DNA of 64,000 nt from Cheiracanthium punctorium (lineage: Eukaryota; Arthropoda; Arachnida; Araneae; Cheiracanthiidae): assembly GCA_038373885.1 (NCBI GenBank), contig JAWZYV010016535.1, positions 558,001 to 622,000 of the forward strand, given 5' to 3'. This document shows, piece by piece, positions 36,601 to 47,940 of the stretch. Numbering within the stretch: position 1 is the first letter of the stretch; each line of letters starts with the position of its first letter. The notes beneath the pieces were generated by a model. The model did not search any database, had not been told where the DNA came from, and worked only from the letters and a program-made list of their open reading frames with translations. Position numbers and translations under genes: made by a program.

Positions 36601-38343
36601 TCTCTTCTAACCAGATCTCATTTCACTGTTTATCTAATGTCTGCTCTACAAAAGCGGTTACTCAGAAAGAAGAAATGTGATTTCAGTACAGGCTTATTGA
36701 TGCAGCTGCATTGGAACAGCTTGATTCTAACTTCCCTGATCAGAGGCATCACAAAAGGGAATTTTTTATAGTTAACCGGAAATCTAGATATGGATATCGT
36801 ATTAAAAGTAAAAATCTGCCTAATGAAGTAAGCTGAGAAAAGTAGGAGCTTTATACAGGCCTGTAACCAGGAGGGGGTGCATTTCCCCCTACCACAACCC
36901 CATGGAAAAATATTTGTCCTCATCCAAATTATCAGAATACATAGAATAGTGATTTAAAAATAGGATGTGGAATTAAAAAATCGATTACTTTTTTTTTTTT
37001 TTAAATACTGTTCCCAGTAAAGTATGCATCGATATTATACCTGTGACACATTGTTGTCTCTACATAAGTCGACATTTACAATGGGAAAGAGGCTGAAACA
37101 GACAATACAACAACTTTTACAACAGAAATCTGTTGTGAATGGAAAAATGATCGCAGGGAGCGAACAATAGTTTATTTCGATTCAGAAGTGATAGTTCCGA
37201 AAAACATCCAGGTCCTTTTGGAAAATTTACGGTGACAGTAATTAAACTGACGCTTAATTAAAATGAAATTCAATTAAAATATAATAAATAACACGCAACT
37301 AAATTAATAAAAACAATTAAATAAATAGAAGTTCAAAAATATTCTTCGTAATACTTGGGACTCTGGGGGGAGGGGAGGAAGATATGAAAACAATTTGAAA
37401 TACATAACCATCCTGGGAGCACTAACCCCCCGTCCCCTCCCCCTAGTAGAGCCTTCCGGCTACGGGACTAGCTTTATACGGAAAGGGTTCTGAAATAAAT
37501 TTTAAAGGTAGCGAAAATTATCGAAATCGTTTCATAGTTTGGGTTTCAATAATTTCGTAAATGATTTTTGTGAACAAAATAGAAGAATATTTATGTTACG
37601 TTTAGGAAACAATTTTGCGCTCATTTCAGGTGTTTGTAACGTTTTACTAAGTATTCAAAATTTAAAAAAATAAATTTCAGATAATAAATATTTTGAAAAT
37701 TTTTGTAGTTGCCTTCAGCATTTCATAATATACTTTTTCTTTATGAACATGGTTTTTTTCATAGACATGTACTAATTAACTGTTTAAACTTCTTTTATAA
37801 TTTTCAAGCAAAATTATTTATAAATTGAGGTTTGAGGTTAGTATAGCAATAAAAAAAAAAACATACCGTTTATTCGGATTCTTATGATTACGTTTTCTAT
37901 TTAAAAATATATCTGTAAAAAGAAAGGTTGTAAATATAAATGTTACTTTAAAGGTTTTTAAGATCGATACCATTACGTTCATTTTCAAATGTCCATGTGT
38001 GCTTTTATAGTAAATTTAAAGCTGTTTAATAAGAAACAAGGCATTAAACTTCACAATTAGTAATATCTAGTGTTGAAAGCCCTATACCTATCTTCAAATT
38101 CTAGCTAAAATGTTTACCTACATTTTTAGCTTTAGTTTTTGTCTATGTAAGCATGGAGTAACATGGGGAGATATATTTTTTTTAAATCATGTCTTCATTG
38201 TGAAATGACCCTTATTTCATATAAATAAATACAGAGTTTGCGAATGTCCATGCTGTATGAAATACTTACTACAAATAAAAATTTATATTTTAGTGTTCCT
38301 ATACATTAACTAATATTTATTTCCGAGAAAAGATATGTTTTCT
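33623..38343. other. Intergenic, AT-rich
   Basis: 36400-36620 is less AT-rich and contains 'gagtataaaacg' and a 'tacgtggaaaactgcacgta' inverted repeat; it could be a promoter-like or repeat segment. 36860-36900 and 37360-37460 carry C/G tracts with 'ggctacggga'-like pieces, probably MITE debris. No gene supported. Confidence 0.4.
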
Positions 38344-38517
38344 ATAGGATGGAGAAAGATATGTTTTCACGAGACCGAAAATAGGCTTCTCGCGTCTTCC
38401 AAAACAGCCTAAAAGCTTTGTCTCGTCTCGCAAAATCCCTATATCGTAACGTTAAAAATGCTTGTCTCGTCTCGCAAAAAAGCTGTAAATTTCTGTCTCG
38501 TCTCGCGTCCATCTCTA
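38344..38517. mobile_element. hAT-like MITE with TGTCTCGTCTCGC subterminal repeats (174 bp)
   Basis: The ends ATAGGATGGAGAAAG and CGCGTCCATCTCTA are inverted repeats of the TAGAGATGGA type. GTTTTCT is duplicated at 38337-38343 and 38518-38524. Near the right end tgtctcgtctcgc occurs three times, a likely transposase-binding array. Confidence 0.7.
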
Positions 38518-38928
38518 GTTTTCTTTAAATGTACTTGGTAAGTGTGCTTGAAATAAAGTGCAATAAAATCGATCTCTGTGAATAAAGATGTCTTATGAGG
38601 AATTATGCATATTATACTAGTGATCACATACATACTCGCTTTATGAAAGCACCTAATGTTTCGAATGAATTAAAGAAGTACTTACATCAGAATTTTAGGA
38701 TAAAATCACTTTAAAAAATTTTTATTGCCAAAAAACAAATAGATTTCACGCTAGGCATCAGTTTATGATAAAAATATTTTTTTTAAATATAAATTACTAG
38801 CCGCCTCCAGCGACCAGTTGGTTCGCCATCTTAAATCTTGTTCGGAGAGAATCCTGTTTCTCACTGGCTTCCTTGGCACTGAAATCTCTCAGATTCTGAA
38901 TGGAATTTAAAATGAAGATGGTTACAAA

Positions 38929-39074
38929 CAGGGGCGGCCCTAGGGTAAGTGGCGCTCCATGCTAGCGTAAAAAAAGACGCCCCCTTTTATGCTCTACTTA
39001 GTTTTTGATCACGAAATGACGCTTCTTCGAAGCTACCGCCCCGATGCGATGCTTACCGTGTTGGGCCGCCCCTG
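38929..39074. mobile_element. hAT-like MITE (146 bp) with 8-bp target duplication
   Basis: CAGGGGCGGCCCTAG and TTGGGCCGCCCCTG are the inverted ends. The flanks are GTTACAAA (38921-38928) and GTCACAAA (39075-39082), with one mismatch. Non-coding. Confidence 0.85.
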
Positions 39075-39774
39075 GTCACAAAAATAAGATGGTTTATTGA
39101 TAAAAACCTACAAAAAGGTACAAATTATTTTCGTCCTTTATTAATTCTCTGGCAGTTATCAAAAAACGGAAAGGAAAAAGAAAGGAAGAAAATCTGAAAC
39201 ACTTTCAGATTTTAAGTACGTACTAAAGTGCAATATATTAAAAGCGTATGTCTTCCCTATTTTCTTTCCTTATTCATTAAGTTTGAAAGTGTATCATTAT
39301 TCATGAGCGTGATTAAACAAAATTAAAATTCATATTTCTAAGTACCTTTTTCTGGATGTAATACAATATAGAAATAGAATGGGAAAAAGACGCGCAGAAA
39401 ATGCGTAATTCGAACTGAATGAAGTTTCAAAAACTTATTTTTTGTTTGTTTGTTTGTGTAACATGTATTTAGGATTTGTGTGCTTGGCAAGAAGACCGCT
39501 TATAAATCCACGTCAGAAGGAAAAACTTATTCAGGTGTATTGTTTAACCAGGCGTAGCAGACGATAAAATGATTTTATTTATTAAAAACTGCGTATTTTA
39601 TAAGTTTGCGCCATCTGTCGACGGCTTTGTAAAATAAAAACATAATCGTATTCTTTTTTGTTTTTTTTTTATAAAGATATATATATATATATATTTTTTG
39701 TATATTATAGGAACAACGTTTTTTTCGCGCGATAAAAAGTATCCCATTTGTTAATCTAGGATTTTAAGTAACTT

Positions 39775-39870
39775 TATTCCAAATTTCATCCAATCCGTCA
39801 AACCGTTTCAGCGTGAAAGAGTAACAAACATGCATACAAACATTGAAATTTATAATATTAGTAGGATTTA
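39775..39870 (+). mobile_element. 3' tail of a non-LTR retrotransposon or SINE
   Basis: The phrase 'caaatttcatccaatccgtcaaaccgtttcagcgtgaaagagtaacaaacatgcatacaaacattg...tataatattagtagga' has the form of the 3' termini of many arthropod LINE/SINE families. It ends in a short TAATATTAG repeat. The 5' part is missing or unrecognised. Confidence 0.5.
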
Positions 39871-40049
39871 GCAATCTGGCATTAGAGCAAATATATCAAA
39901 TGTGAGTAACCTTTAACCCTGTTTTCCACAAAAAAAATTGGCTATGTTTGCAAATACATTCTTCATCGATTTAACTTTCTGCCTGTAAGTCTATTACTAT
40001 GGGTCTTCTATATGATAATGTCATTAATCTGTATACGGGACGTCCCAAA

Positions 40050-40400
40050 AAACACTGACTTAGGCTTTATTCCTCAAATATTGATCATAGACTTATAAAA
40101 GAAATTTAAAAATTACGTTAAAAAAGTACATAATTTTATGGTATCGATTAAAATTATCCGGAGATTAAATCCAAATAAATAAAAAAATTTAATTTTTACG
40201 CTCCCCTCTTCTATATAAATAATATCCAATTAGTAAATTGTGTCCCATACATTAATTAGCTGTATGAAATTTCATCATAAAAAAGCTCTGAGATATGAAA
40301 ATACATATATGTCGACTTAACCCTGTTTTCAACGTCTCTCGAAAAGAAAAATTACAACGGAATTTCTCGTTTTAGGGACTGTATACAAATTACGAACCGC
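40050..40400 (+). repeat. Dispersed repeat, copy 2 (resembles 487-945)
   Basis: It shares colinear blocks with 487-945: 'gactta', 'ctttattcctcaaatattgat', 'ccaattagtaaa', 'gagatatgaaaata' and 'gtatacaaattacgaa'. It lacks the palindromic MITE found in the other copy and so approximates the empty site. Confidence 0.45.
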
Positions 40401-40779
40401 TTACCAGCTTTGTCTAAACCAAAATGTTGATTAATTTAGAAACCTATATAAAGGACATTACTGTTGTTAAAATAGAAGAGAGGTACAGGCATGTCATTCT
40501 CAGAATGTCCTCTCCAAAACGATATTCTTTTCTTCTTGAAACATGAATATTCCCCCGCCCCCCCTTCCTCAGGCAATGAAATTAGTCTCATGTGGGTGAT
40601 TATAAAAAATGAAAATAAAAAAATTTACAGGTGTGGATAAAACTTAAGAATTTGCAGCTTTAAAATAAGCATTTTAGAAGTAACAGGATGGGTCAGTAAA
40701 AAGGCTATAAACCAGTATGGATAGATTCAGAACTAATAGTAAATTTTTTCGGATATGGTGGTCATACTATGAAACTATA

Positions 40780-41120
40780 TGATAAAATAATTAAAATTTG
40801 GTAAAAATAACACATATAAGCTGCACTTCTGGTTCAGGACGCACGACTCGAGCAAATATGATCGCCCTTCATCAGCTGAGAAAAAAAAAAAAAAAAAAAA
40901 AAGTTCCACCTACTGCAATCACAGAAGAGTGAAACCAGGTCGTGCTTACTGAACGATAAATACTCTTTTATGTGTGTTATTTTACAATGTTTTAACCAGG
41001 TGCTGCCCTAGGGTACGTGTTGAGTTCGAAATGGCTCCCCTTCGAAGATGCTGCCCCTATGCGAAGCTTACCTTGCTTACTGTGTGGGGCCGCCCCCGGT
41101 TTTAACTATTTCATTTTTTA
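40780..41120. mobile_element. Foldback MITE, copy 2, with a nested hAT-like MITE
   Basis: The left end 'aattaaaatttggtaaaaataacacatataag' is inverted at the right as 'cttttatgtgtgttattttacaatgttttaac'. These are the same terminal blocks as the element at 33306-33622. The right end is split by the 102-bp insertion at 40997-41098. A run of about 22 A's lies near 40880. Confidence 0.65.
40997..41098. mobile_element. Short hAT-like MITE (102 bp) with perfect 8-bp target duplication
   Basis: It starts CAGGTGCTGCCCTAG and ends GGGGCCGCCCCCG. GTTTTAAC is duplicated exactly at 40989-40996 and 41099-41106. It belongs to the family of 38929-39074 (shared 'ccctagggta', 'gaagcttacc', 'gggccgccc'). Confidence 0.85.
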
Positions 41121-41474
41121 AACACCAGTTTCTATTGAGTGTTTTTCGTGAAACTATATGATGTTCCTTTCGAATTTATGAAATTATAACAAATACGCAG
41201 CTGGATTTGAAAATGATAACTGTTCTCGGGGCGTGTTCACTAGAAGAACAGCCAAGTTTTATGCACTTCTTGCGTGCGAAAGGACTTCCGGCAAAGGGTA
41301 TTTACAAGAAAATGCTTCAAGTTTGCAGCTTAAACTGTTTGACCCGTCAACTGGGCCCGACAGTAACATTTTTGTGTTAGCATTTTGTGTAAGAGACTTT
41401 TCAAATTTTGAGCCCCAATCTACAGCCGGCTACGATGTTGAAATGGGGTTAAACTAAGTGTTCAAACGTTGTTA

Positions 41475-41900
41475 ACAAAGAACGAAGCGGTCATCCTGTT
41501 CAGATTGTGGAAGGAGGTTGAAGAATTGATTGCAACTGACAGGTGCCGAACAGTAGACAACATAGCAACTGCAATAGGGTGCTCACATGGCTTTAGCCTT
41601 GTATGACCTACAGTACAGGGGCGTAGCCAAGTGGGTGGGGGTTAGGGGGGTCATAACCCCCCCATGAGAAATGTTTGCCATACAAAATGTATATTCTTCA
41701 TTATCACACACACGTATACATATATATGAGTTGTAGTAGTCGTAACCCCCCCCCATGAAAAATTTCTGGCTACGCCCCTGCTACAGTGATGAGGAGCTCG
41801 AACATGAGGTGCATGGATGGCGAATTCAGCAGCAGGAATCGGGAAAACTCATAAAGAGAAGGGATGAATGTATTAATGTAAATAGTGATTATGACAAGAA
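41475..41900 (+). pseudogene. Mariner-type transposase relic, frameshifted and split by a MITE
   Basis: From about 41482 one frame reads ERSGHPVQIVEGG. A shifted frame continues EELIATDRCRTVDNIATAIGCSHGFS. Together these match the second helix-turn-helix of mariner transposases (RSGRP...V..LI..DRR.TVDEIA...GISHGS). After the 41616-41780 MITE a frame reads SDEELEHEVHGWRIQQQ, then GKLIKRRDECINVNSDY, the usual mariner C-terminus (W.KCI...GDY). The catalytic DDE/D core between the two is deleted. It is therefore inactive, with a frameshift, an internal deletion and an inserted MITE. The exact outer ends were not found. Confidence 0.75.
41616..41780. mobile_element. Palindromic hAT-like MITE (165 bp) inside the mariner relic
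   Basis: CAGGGGCGTAGCCA and TGGCTACGCCCCTG are perfect 14-base inverted ends, with gtaacccccc/ggggggtcataacc tracts inside. The target duplication is CTACAGTA (41608-41615) and CTACAGTG (41781-41788), with one mismatch. Confidence 0.9.
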
Positions 41901-43134
41901 ATAAACATGCTTTTCAAGTACATATCTTGATTTCTCCTTCTTTTTTATTGGCTTTTGTAATCTACTGCCTTTACCTCGTAATCTTTAAACACTTCAATAG
42001 ATTTATATCAAGTTTCCTGAAACGACACTAAATGGTATAAATAAAATGTTACTTATCAATGATTTGTGGGTTAGAATGTTGGGTTATTATTTTATTTGCA
42101 TATTTTCATTATATGCACTTTTTTCTAATCCCATTAAACAGCGTAGCTGAACTTAAATTGCATAATGTTATTGACGTGCTTAATATTCTATGAGCACTGC
42201 TTTTTATTCGACCTCCGATGGTCAATGAAAAAAAAAACAAGATTAAAGAATAAAAAGAATTTATTACCAAAAGTTAGGTAAATGCAAATACATGGTCTCT
42301 TTTCGGAAAAGGCATTATGAAGATTTGGGCATTTGTTTAATCAGTAGAGGAGCTTCCCCATGCCCTCTTCCTAAAACGTTAACGCCATCTATGCAACCAC
42401 GAGCCTGAACATTGTTTAAAAATTCTTCACTGATCTAGAAGCTTTGGCCTCTTAGCAGGCTGTTTATTTCAGGTGAAAGTGGAAAATCCCTGAATGCTAA
42501 GTCAGAGACCAATAAGGGGTTTCAAAACAACGGTAATGCGAGAGTGAGATCTTTAATGGTCACTATTGATCACTGACTTAACCAAGAGTGATTTACCATA
42601 TTTGGACTGAACAACCGGCTAGGAGGCCAGAGTAACTAAACCCGAAGTTTCCAGTCAATGAATTGCAAAATGAGATTCAGGCACTTGGTCGCATCTCTGA
42701 GTGCCACGTTTTTTTGAGAGGGCATCGGAAGGCTTGCCCACCACTTCGACAGTTGCCTGAATTTCCATTTCAATAATGTTGAAAAGAAACCATAATGCAT
42801 CTAACCTTTGGGAGTTATGAAATCTTTTTTACAATTCACTCATGTCTTTTTATGAGCGTCCATGGGAGACTGAATAACAAACAGCCCTCCTATATGTGAC
42901 AGAAAATTGCTTTCGTTTTTGTAGTATTGCTATCAGTATGACATAGCAAGAGATAAACAATTTTCTCTTCTTTCTTTTGGGTACTAAAAAGCTATAGTTA
43001 TAGTCCTATAGAAGGTCTTGGTCTTGATATGATAAGGGTAAAGAACACTGAACAGGATGCATTTTTTTTTTCATTCACTTTATTTCAAAACAATAGTTCG
43101 AAATAAACGAGTTCTTTTCTATTACAAAACTGAA
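41900..43134. other. Intergenic; less AT-rich 42330-42850 unexplained
   Basis: 42330-42850 has mixed composition and short open frames in several phases but no motif I can identify on either strand. It could be a decayed transposon 3' region. Confidence 0.35.
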
Positions 43135-43320
43135 CACGAGCGCCCATATGACTGTTCTTAAAGGGAAGCAAATCAGGGTCCCTGACCAGGAAGATTGTAT
43201 TTTAGTATTAAACCACTTCTAAAGTATAACATTACATAAATCATTACGGTAATGTACATTTTTCCTGGGAGACAGAGTGAGGGCATGGCCCTTCCTTGCC
43301 CATAGATATGGGCGCCCATG
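43135..43320. mobile_element. hAT-like MITE, CATGGGCGCCCATAT family (186 bp)
   Basis: The left end CACGAGCGCCCATATG matches the complement of the right end CATGGGCGCCCATATC. The flanks are AAACTGAA (43127-43134) and GAACTGAA (43321-43328), a 7/8 target duplication. It is related to 50309-50489. Confidence 0.8.
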
Positions 43321-43719
43321 GAACTGAAGTACGTCAGAATGGCCACAGTAATTGGATGGATAGGTTAAACGGCCTGATGAATGGAATTTTTCAGTGCCCC
43401 TAATGAAGGAAGGTGAAGAACAGTAAAACTTACGATTTTAAATACTCTCACAACTTGGCAGTCTCCCAGTATAACGTCTGGTGCTCGTCATGGCTGCCGT
43501 TACCAGTAACAGGGTCGATACCAATTTTAATGCCAGAACCCCTAGTACCAAATTTTTATGCCGCCACCATTTTCTCTCAAATTCTCACACTTACGTATTC
43601 CAAAATGAATATTTTTCGAATTGCGTATATACGTGATGTCATAGTTTTTCGTAACTTATAATTGAGTTCTTAAATTTCAGGGAAAACTTGGTAATTTGAA
43701 GTTTGTGTAAAAATATATC

Positions 43720-43936
43720 TACAAACATAGGAGTTGGGTCGAGGGGACATAGTGGGCTACGTAAACCCCCAACCTGGTCTCAAAATCTTTATTCAAAAAA
43801 TTTTTAAATACTAGAAAAACTTTTCTTTTCTATTATTGATTTCGATATGTCTCCTCAGCCCCCGCCTTACAAATCCCGTAAAATTTCGGGCTCCGGCACT
43901 ATAGGATCAGTACTTCCGCCTTAACTACGGCCCTGG
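43720..43936. mobile_element. Degenerate hAT-like MITE fragment
   Basis: C/G tracts ('gtaaacccccaacctgg', 'cccccgcc') and a terminal 'ttaactacggccctg' (a CAGGGCCGTAGTTAA end on the minus strand) suggest a hAT-like end. The partner end is not clear. Confidence 0.35.
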
Positions 43937-44941
43937 TGAACCACACAAACTTTACTGGACTGATGACGCTATTTTGACCAAGTAGCATTCACAAAACACA
44001 GTTTTTCAATTAACGCTTTCAATCGACAAACCCCTTCCTCTCACACATGGCGATTGCTCAAGGTATTGGTGGCCTCGTAGGAAACATTTGTGAACTAATT
44101 CTTTATATGATGTTAAAAAATACATTCAAAATTTACGCGAGCATTTTTATGCAAACCTCGCTTCTTTATCACCATTTTTAAGAATGCTTTTTCAATGTTT
44201 GCCTCGTGTTTATGACGCACTCGTTGCATTAATTTAAGTGTCCAAAACAAAACCTAAACACTGAACTTCCAAGAACAGCATTCTATCATACTGTCATCGG
44301 GTCTAATAGCTAAAAGGAAGTAATATATTAATAAATATGCGGCTGAGTAATACACGATACTATAAAAACGAAAGCCTTATTAATCAGTTTCGGATGCTTT
44401 TTTTTTATTTCTGGCCTCACAGACACTTGCGCCTGTATACAAATCGCGCAGAATAATGAACCAATGACCACTCCAAACAAAATGTTCTATAAATAGCAAA
44501 TGAGACTTGCATCCGAGAGAAATAAGCCTTGGCATCCTGACAACGGGAGAGGGGCAGGAAAGGTAAAATGAGAATATTTCCTGGCCACGGAAAGAGAACG
44601 AAGCATTGGACGATAGCCAAGTGGAAGGATGAGTTTTGACCTTTCAAAAGCAAATTTTACAGCCAGCGTGCGATTGGTTCCGGGAGAGAAACGTAATTCG
44701 GCTATTGAAGAATGAAGAATTTAAGTATGGAAATTAATTAAAAACATATCAGCCTGGACGATGAAGTCGTCCTTGAGGCTCTTTGTAACAACCTCGGAGG
44801 TATCCCCAGCATTGAACCCATGCCGCCCGGACGGTTTAATTAGACAGGAGTTAAGGTTACAATAATTTACAGTTTGGTGGGCAAGTCCGTGTATCCTTGG
44901 ATACATTACAGTGTAGCCTTGTGCGTTGGTGTTTGACATGT

Positions 44942-45307
44942 TTACAATATTACCAAATTGTGAGATGATACATTGTTAATAGAGCCTGCTGATGAGGAAA
45001 GTTGGTCTACTGATAAGTTGATCTCTCGGAGTTTAAGAGCTGCGGTTGGCAATGAGGTTGAGTCAGTGAGTCTATTTAAGTCCATTAAACGTGAAAACAT
45101 GCGAAGAAGCTTAGCCTGAGAAAGTTTTTGAGTGCAAACACTTTGTACCCATACAGGCGTAGCCGTTGCAGATGGACGATCTAGATGATTTTCCAGCATA
45201 AGCTCACACTCGTGAAGATAGTGGACAGCTGTGCCCTCTTCACCACATGGGCAGAGACCAGTTCTGTGACTATGAAATTTGCGGAGGTAAGCCGGGAACG
45301 GTCCGTG
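44942..45307 (-). pseudogene. LINE ORF2 C-terminal region (after RNase H), 3' fragment
   Basis: On the minus strand the frame from 45307 to the stop at 44942 reads HGPFPAYLRKFHSHRTGLC and continues with PCGEEGTAVHYLHECELM. This is the zinc-knuckle-like tail (CxCGE...HYLxEC) that follows RNase H in I/R1/Jockey-type LINEs, where the usual form is L.GHG.FPAYL.RF. About 90 further residues with no motif follow to the stop. The non-coding DNA to about 44640 may be its 3' UTR. The upstream part of the frame continues at 47941-48019, beyond the inserted hAT element. Most of ORF2 (reverse transcriptase, endonuclease) is absent, so this is a 5'-truncated dead copy. Confidence 0.8.
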
Positions 45308-45983
45308 TAGAGGTGGGGAAAACCGTTATTTTCAAAGAACAGTTGTTCACCGTTCCCGTTCTTTTTTAAAGAACAGTTCTTTTTCCTGTTCTTTTGAGAA
45401 CAGGTTCTTTGATTTATGGTAGCTTTATTATGACTATTTTATTCAATTTAAAAATGAAAATATACGTCTTTTTAACATGTACTATACTTCAGTACAATTG
45501 TAAAACCCGCAGTGGTCTGGGCACTAAACTCCGTTGCCATAAGAACACGGAAAGTGAAGCAGCATCCGGATTGGTCAGTGCTTGGGAGGGTCAACTTCCT
45601 CTCGGCTCGACTGCTGTGGGACCGTGTGCCCTAATGGGAGCTGGTGCACGTAAAATCCGTCGTGGCTTCAATGTCCTCCAAATTGTTAAACGATACCTCT
45701 GGGGGTGCCGATTTCAGGGGTTGGGTCCCTCCACTGGAATTGGTTCAAAATTAGGGGACCCCAAGCTGAGTCGGAGTTCCTAACACTGGGGCTCATTAAA
45801 ATGGAAGCAGCCCTTCCGCCCATCGCCTGCCTATTTGAGGGATCTGGTACCGCCCTGCGGGTTGCCAGAGAGCATTAGCAACAAAACAACAATTGTAAAA
45901 TGTTTAAAAAGAACTTTGCAACCAACATTCTGGCTTTCTTCAATCAAGTATATTAACAGTAATTTTTTGTAAAAGTATTTTAA

Positions 45984-46131
45984 TGGCAGCTGTCGTCAAA
46001 AAAAGGGTCTCTAGATCTGTGGCACGCGATGAACGTTTCGATCGTCCGCCCTCTTGCTAGTAGTTAAGTCGAGAGATGGCAACGGCCGCCCTTTTTTCAG
46101 CATTGGGAAAGGGTTGCGCCTTAAAGGGTAA
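45984..46131 (-). mobile_element. Half-element of the TTAA foldback family
   Basis: This is one foldback arm running out to a terminus (agggttgcgccttaaagggta), matching one half of copies B and D at high identity. The other arm and the single-copy part are missing, and the terminal TTAA has decayed. It sits inside the 45308-47940 hAT element. Confidence 0.8.
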
Positions 46132-46492
46132 AAAAGTACATGCTCCAGCTTAAAAATTAAAGACTCCGTTTAAAAAGCTGTAAGTATCAGGCTCCAGATT
46201 AAAAATAATACGCGTGTATAAATATGTCGATTGCTTCGACTACCATTTAAGAAAATGAATACGACTTTGGCATATAAAATTACATGGCTCCGAAAATCCA
46301 GATTAAATGGCTGCCGACCAGGGCCATACCTAGAAAATAATTTCGGAGTCGGGGAGCATCGTATATCGGGATAAAATTTTCAGGATATATCCCCCACACC
46401 CAATTTCTGTCTAATTTAGCAAGATTAAATTTTTTTTATTACTGCACAAACATTTCGTTCATTTATACATCACTGCATTTCATACCCCTCAC

Positions 46493-46650
46493 CATGGGCG
46501 CGGGCAGAATATTTCCCAGGGGGGGCAAAGACTACTTCAACGTATAGTTACCATGTTGGAAAGAGCAAAAAAGCAAAGGATAACACTGCATACAAAAATC
46601 CAGGGGGAGGGGGCATTGCCCTCCCTTGCCCTATGCTGCCGGCGCCCATG
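46493..46650. mobile_element. hAT-like MITE (158 bp) with perfect 8-bp target duplication
   Basis: CATGGGCGCGGGCAG and CTGCCGGCGCCCATG are the inverted ends. CCCCTCAC is duplicated exactly at 46485-46492 and 46651-46658. A closely similar truncated copy lies at 56357-56510. Confidence 0.9.
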
Positions 46651-46766
46651 CCCCTCACCATCCCCACACGGAAAAGATTTTCTGGCTACGTCCCTGTATA
46701 AATACACCATGTACGTATAATGTAATAAGCTCGGGGGAGCGGCGTCCGAACTCATAGGACCCCCCC

Positions 46767-46919
46767 CAGTGGCGGATTAATGCATTTTTGTCGGGGGGGG
46801 GTAAGTTAGAGGATTGACATATACATCCATTTTTTGGAAGGAAAATAGGATCTTTTACATTAATTTCTTTTTTCTCGGGGGGGGGGTCGCTCCCTCCGCC
46901 CCCCTTTAATCCGCCCTTG
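46767..46919. mobile_element. Short MITE (153 bp), CAGTGGCGGATTAA ends
   Basis: CAGTGGCGGATTAA and TTAATCCGCCCTTG are inverted ends (12 of 14 match), with inner (G)n and (C)n tracts. The flanks are C-rich, so the target duplication cannot be read. Confidence 0.7.
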
Positions 46920-47940
46920 CCCCCTGTCTAAGTACGGCCTTGCTTCTGACTCCAAGTCTACAACTTTGACCCTAGCTCAGAACTTAATTAAAGCAAAAGA
47001 ACAGGGAACAGATTTAATGAAAGAACACCTTTCACCGAAGAACAGTTCTTTTAACCTGTTCAGCAAGAGAACGCCTTTTACTCCGTTCCCTGAAAGAACG
47101 CCTCAGCTCTCCGTTCCGAAAAAGAACACCAGCTCGAAAAGAACGTTGAACTAGGTGTTCCCGCTCACTGCTCGGAGAACTCCTCGAGTCGTGATCAAAG
47201 AACGTGTTCTTTTTCAGCAAATAGGAGAGGCTGCTCCGGAACAGGTTCTTTTTCAGCCAATAAGAGATGGCTAAGAGCGTATGAAGCGAATGCGCGTTTT
47301 ATATGGAGATAGTGTAATGCTTATATTATTGTTTGACGTAGATAAAATATTTTTTTTCGATTTGATTGTGTTTCAGACTATCATTTTCTTTATTATTAAA
47401 TTTTTTACTTTGATTCAAATTGAGTAGTTTGGCTGGAATAATAAAAATTGACGAACTGTAATCCTGTGAGTGCATTTCGTATTGAACATATAAGAAAGCT
47501 TGTTATTCTTTGCCCGGGTCCACTTTAAAATTATGGTAGGTTGGGTTAAAAGTTCTATCCCCCCCCCAGATAATCATCTTCGTTATCATTATTTCTCAAA
47601 ATAAGATTCCACAATTAGAATTTGATAAAGCTAAAATTGTGAACTTCTGTCCCCACCATCAGATACGTAGCCAATGTGGGGGAGGAGGGGGTCTGCCCCC
47701 CCAGAATTTAAATTTTTCTTAGCAAAAAAATATTAATCGTGCCTTTCAATGAGAAATTTCACCTTTAAGGCATTTTCCAAAATTTCTCTTTTCAACACGC
47801 TTGCCTGCCATAAAATTTTGAAGCGTCGGACCTTAATGAACTGAGCACATGTTTTTGCCGAAATCACTGAACAGGGTGTTCCCGTTCTTTCTTGAGAACA
47901 GGTTAAAAAGAAAAAGGTGTTCATTCTTTCCCCATCTCTA

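Larger units (their letters stand above)
46319..46942. mobile_element. hAT-like MITE nested in the 2633-bp element
   Basis: The left end CAGGGCCATACCTAGA matches the complement of the right end, CAAGGCCGTACTTAGA, at 13 of 16 positions. The flanks CTGCCGAC (46311-46318) and CTTCTGAC (46943-46950) agree at 6 of 8. An alternative right end is 'attttctggctacgtccctg' at 46696. It carries two younger MITEs inside. Confidence 0.55.
45308..47940. mobile_element. Non-autonomous hAT element (2633 bp) inserted in the LINE
   Basis: The ends TAGAGGTGGGGAAAA and the complement TAGAGATGGGGAAAG form the terminal inverted repeat. GTCCGTG lies directly outside both ends (45301-45307 and 47941-47947). Both ends are rich in AGAACAGTTCTTT / AGAACAGGTTCTTT half-sites (45331-45420, 46980-47270, 47870-47925), typical of hAT subterminal transposase-binding sites. 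No hAT transposase domain is visible. A 129-codon open frame at 45394-45783 resembles nothing I know. The element contains several younger insertions. Confidence 0.85.

Noticed and set aside
42330..42850. Hidden transposase or gene in less AT-rich DNA
   Set aside because: No frame on either strand gave a recognisable motif, so it is left as unexplained intergenic sequence.
45394..45783. 129-codon frame as the hAT transposase
   Set aside because: No hAT dimerisation motif or zinc finger is visible. It is too short, and it resembles no known protein.
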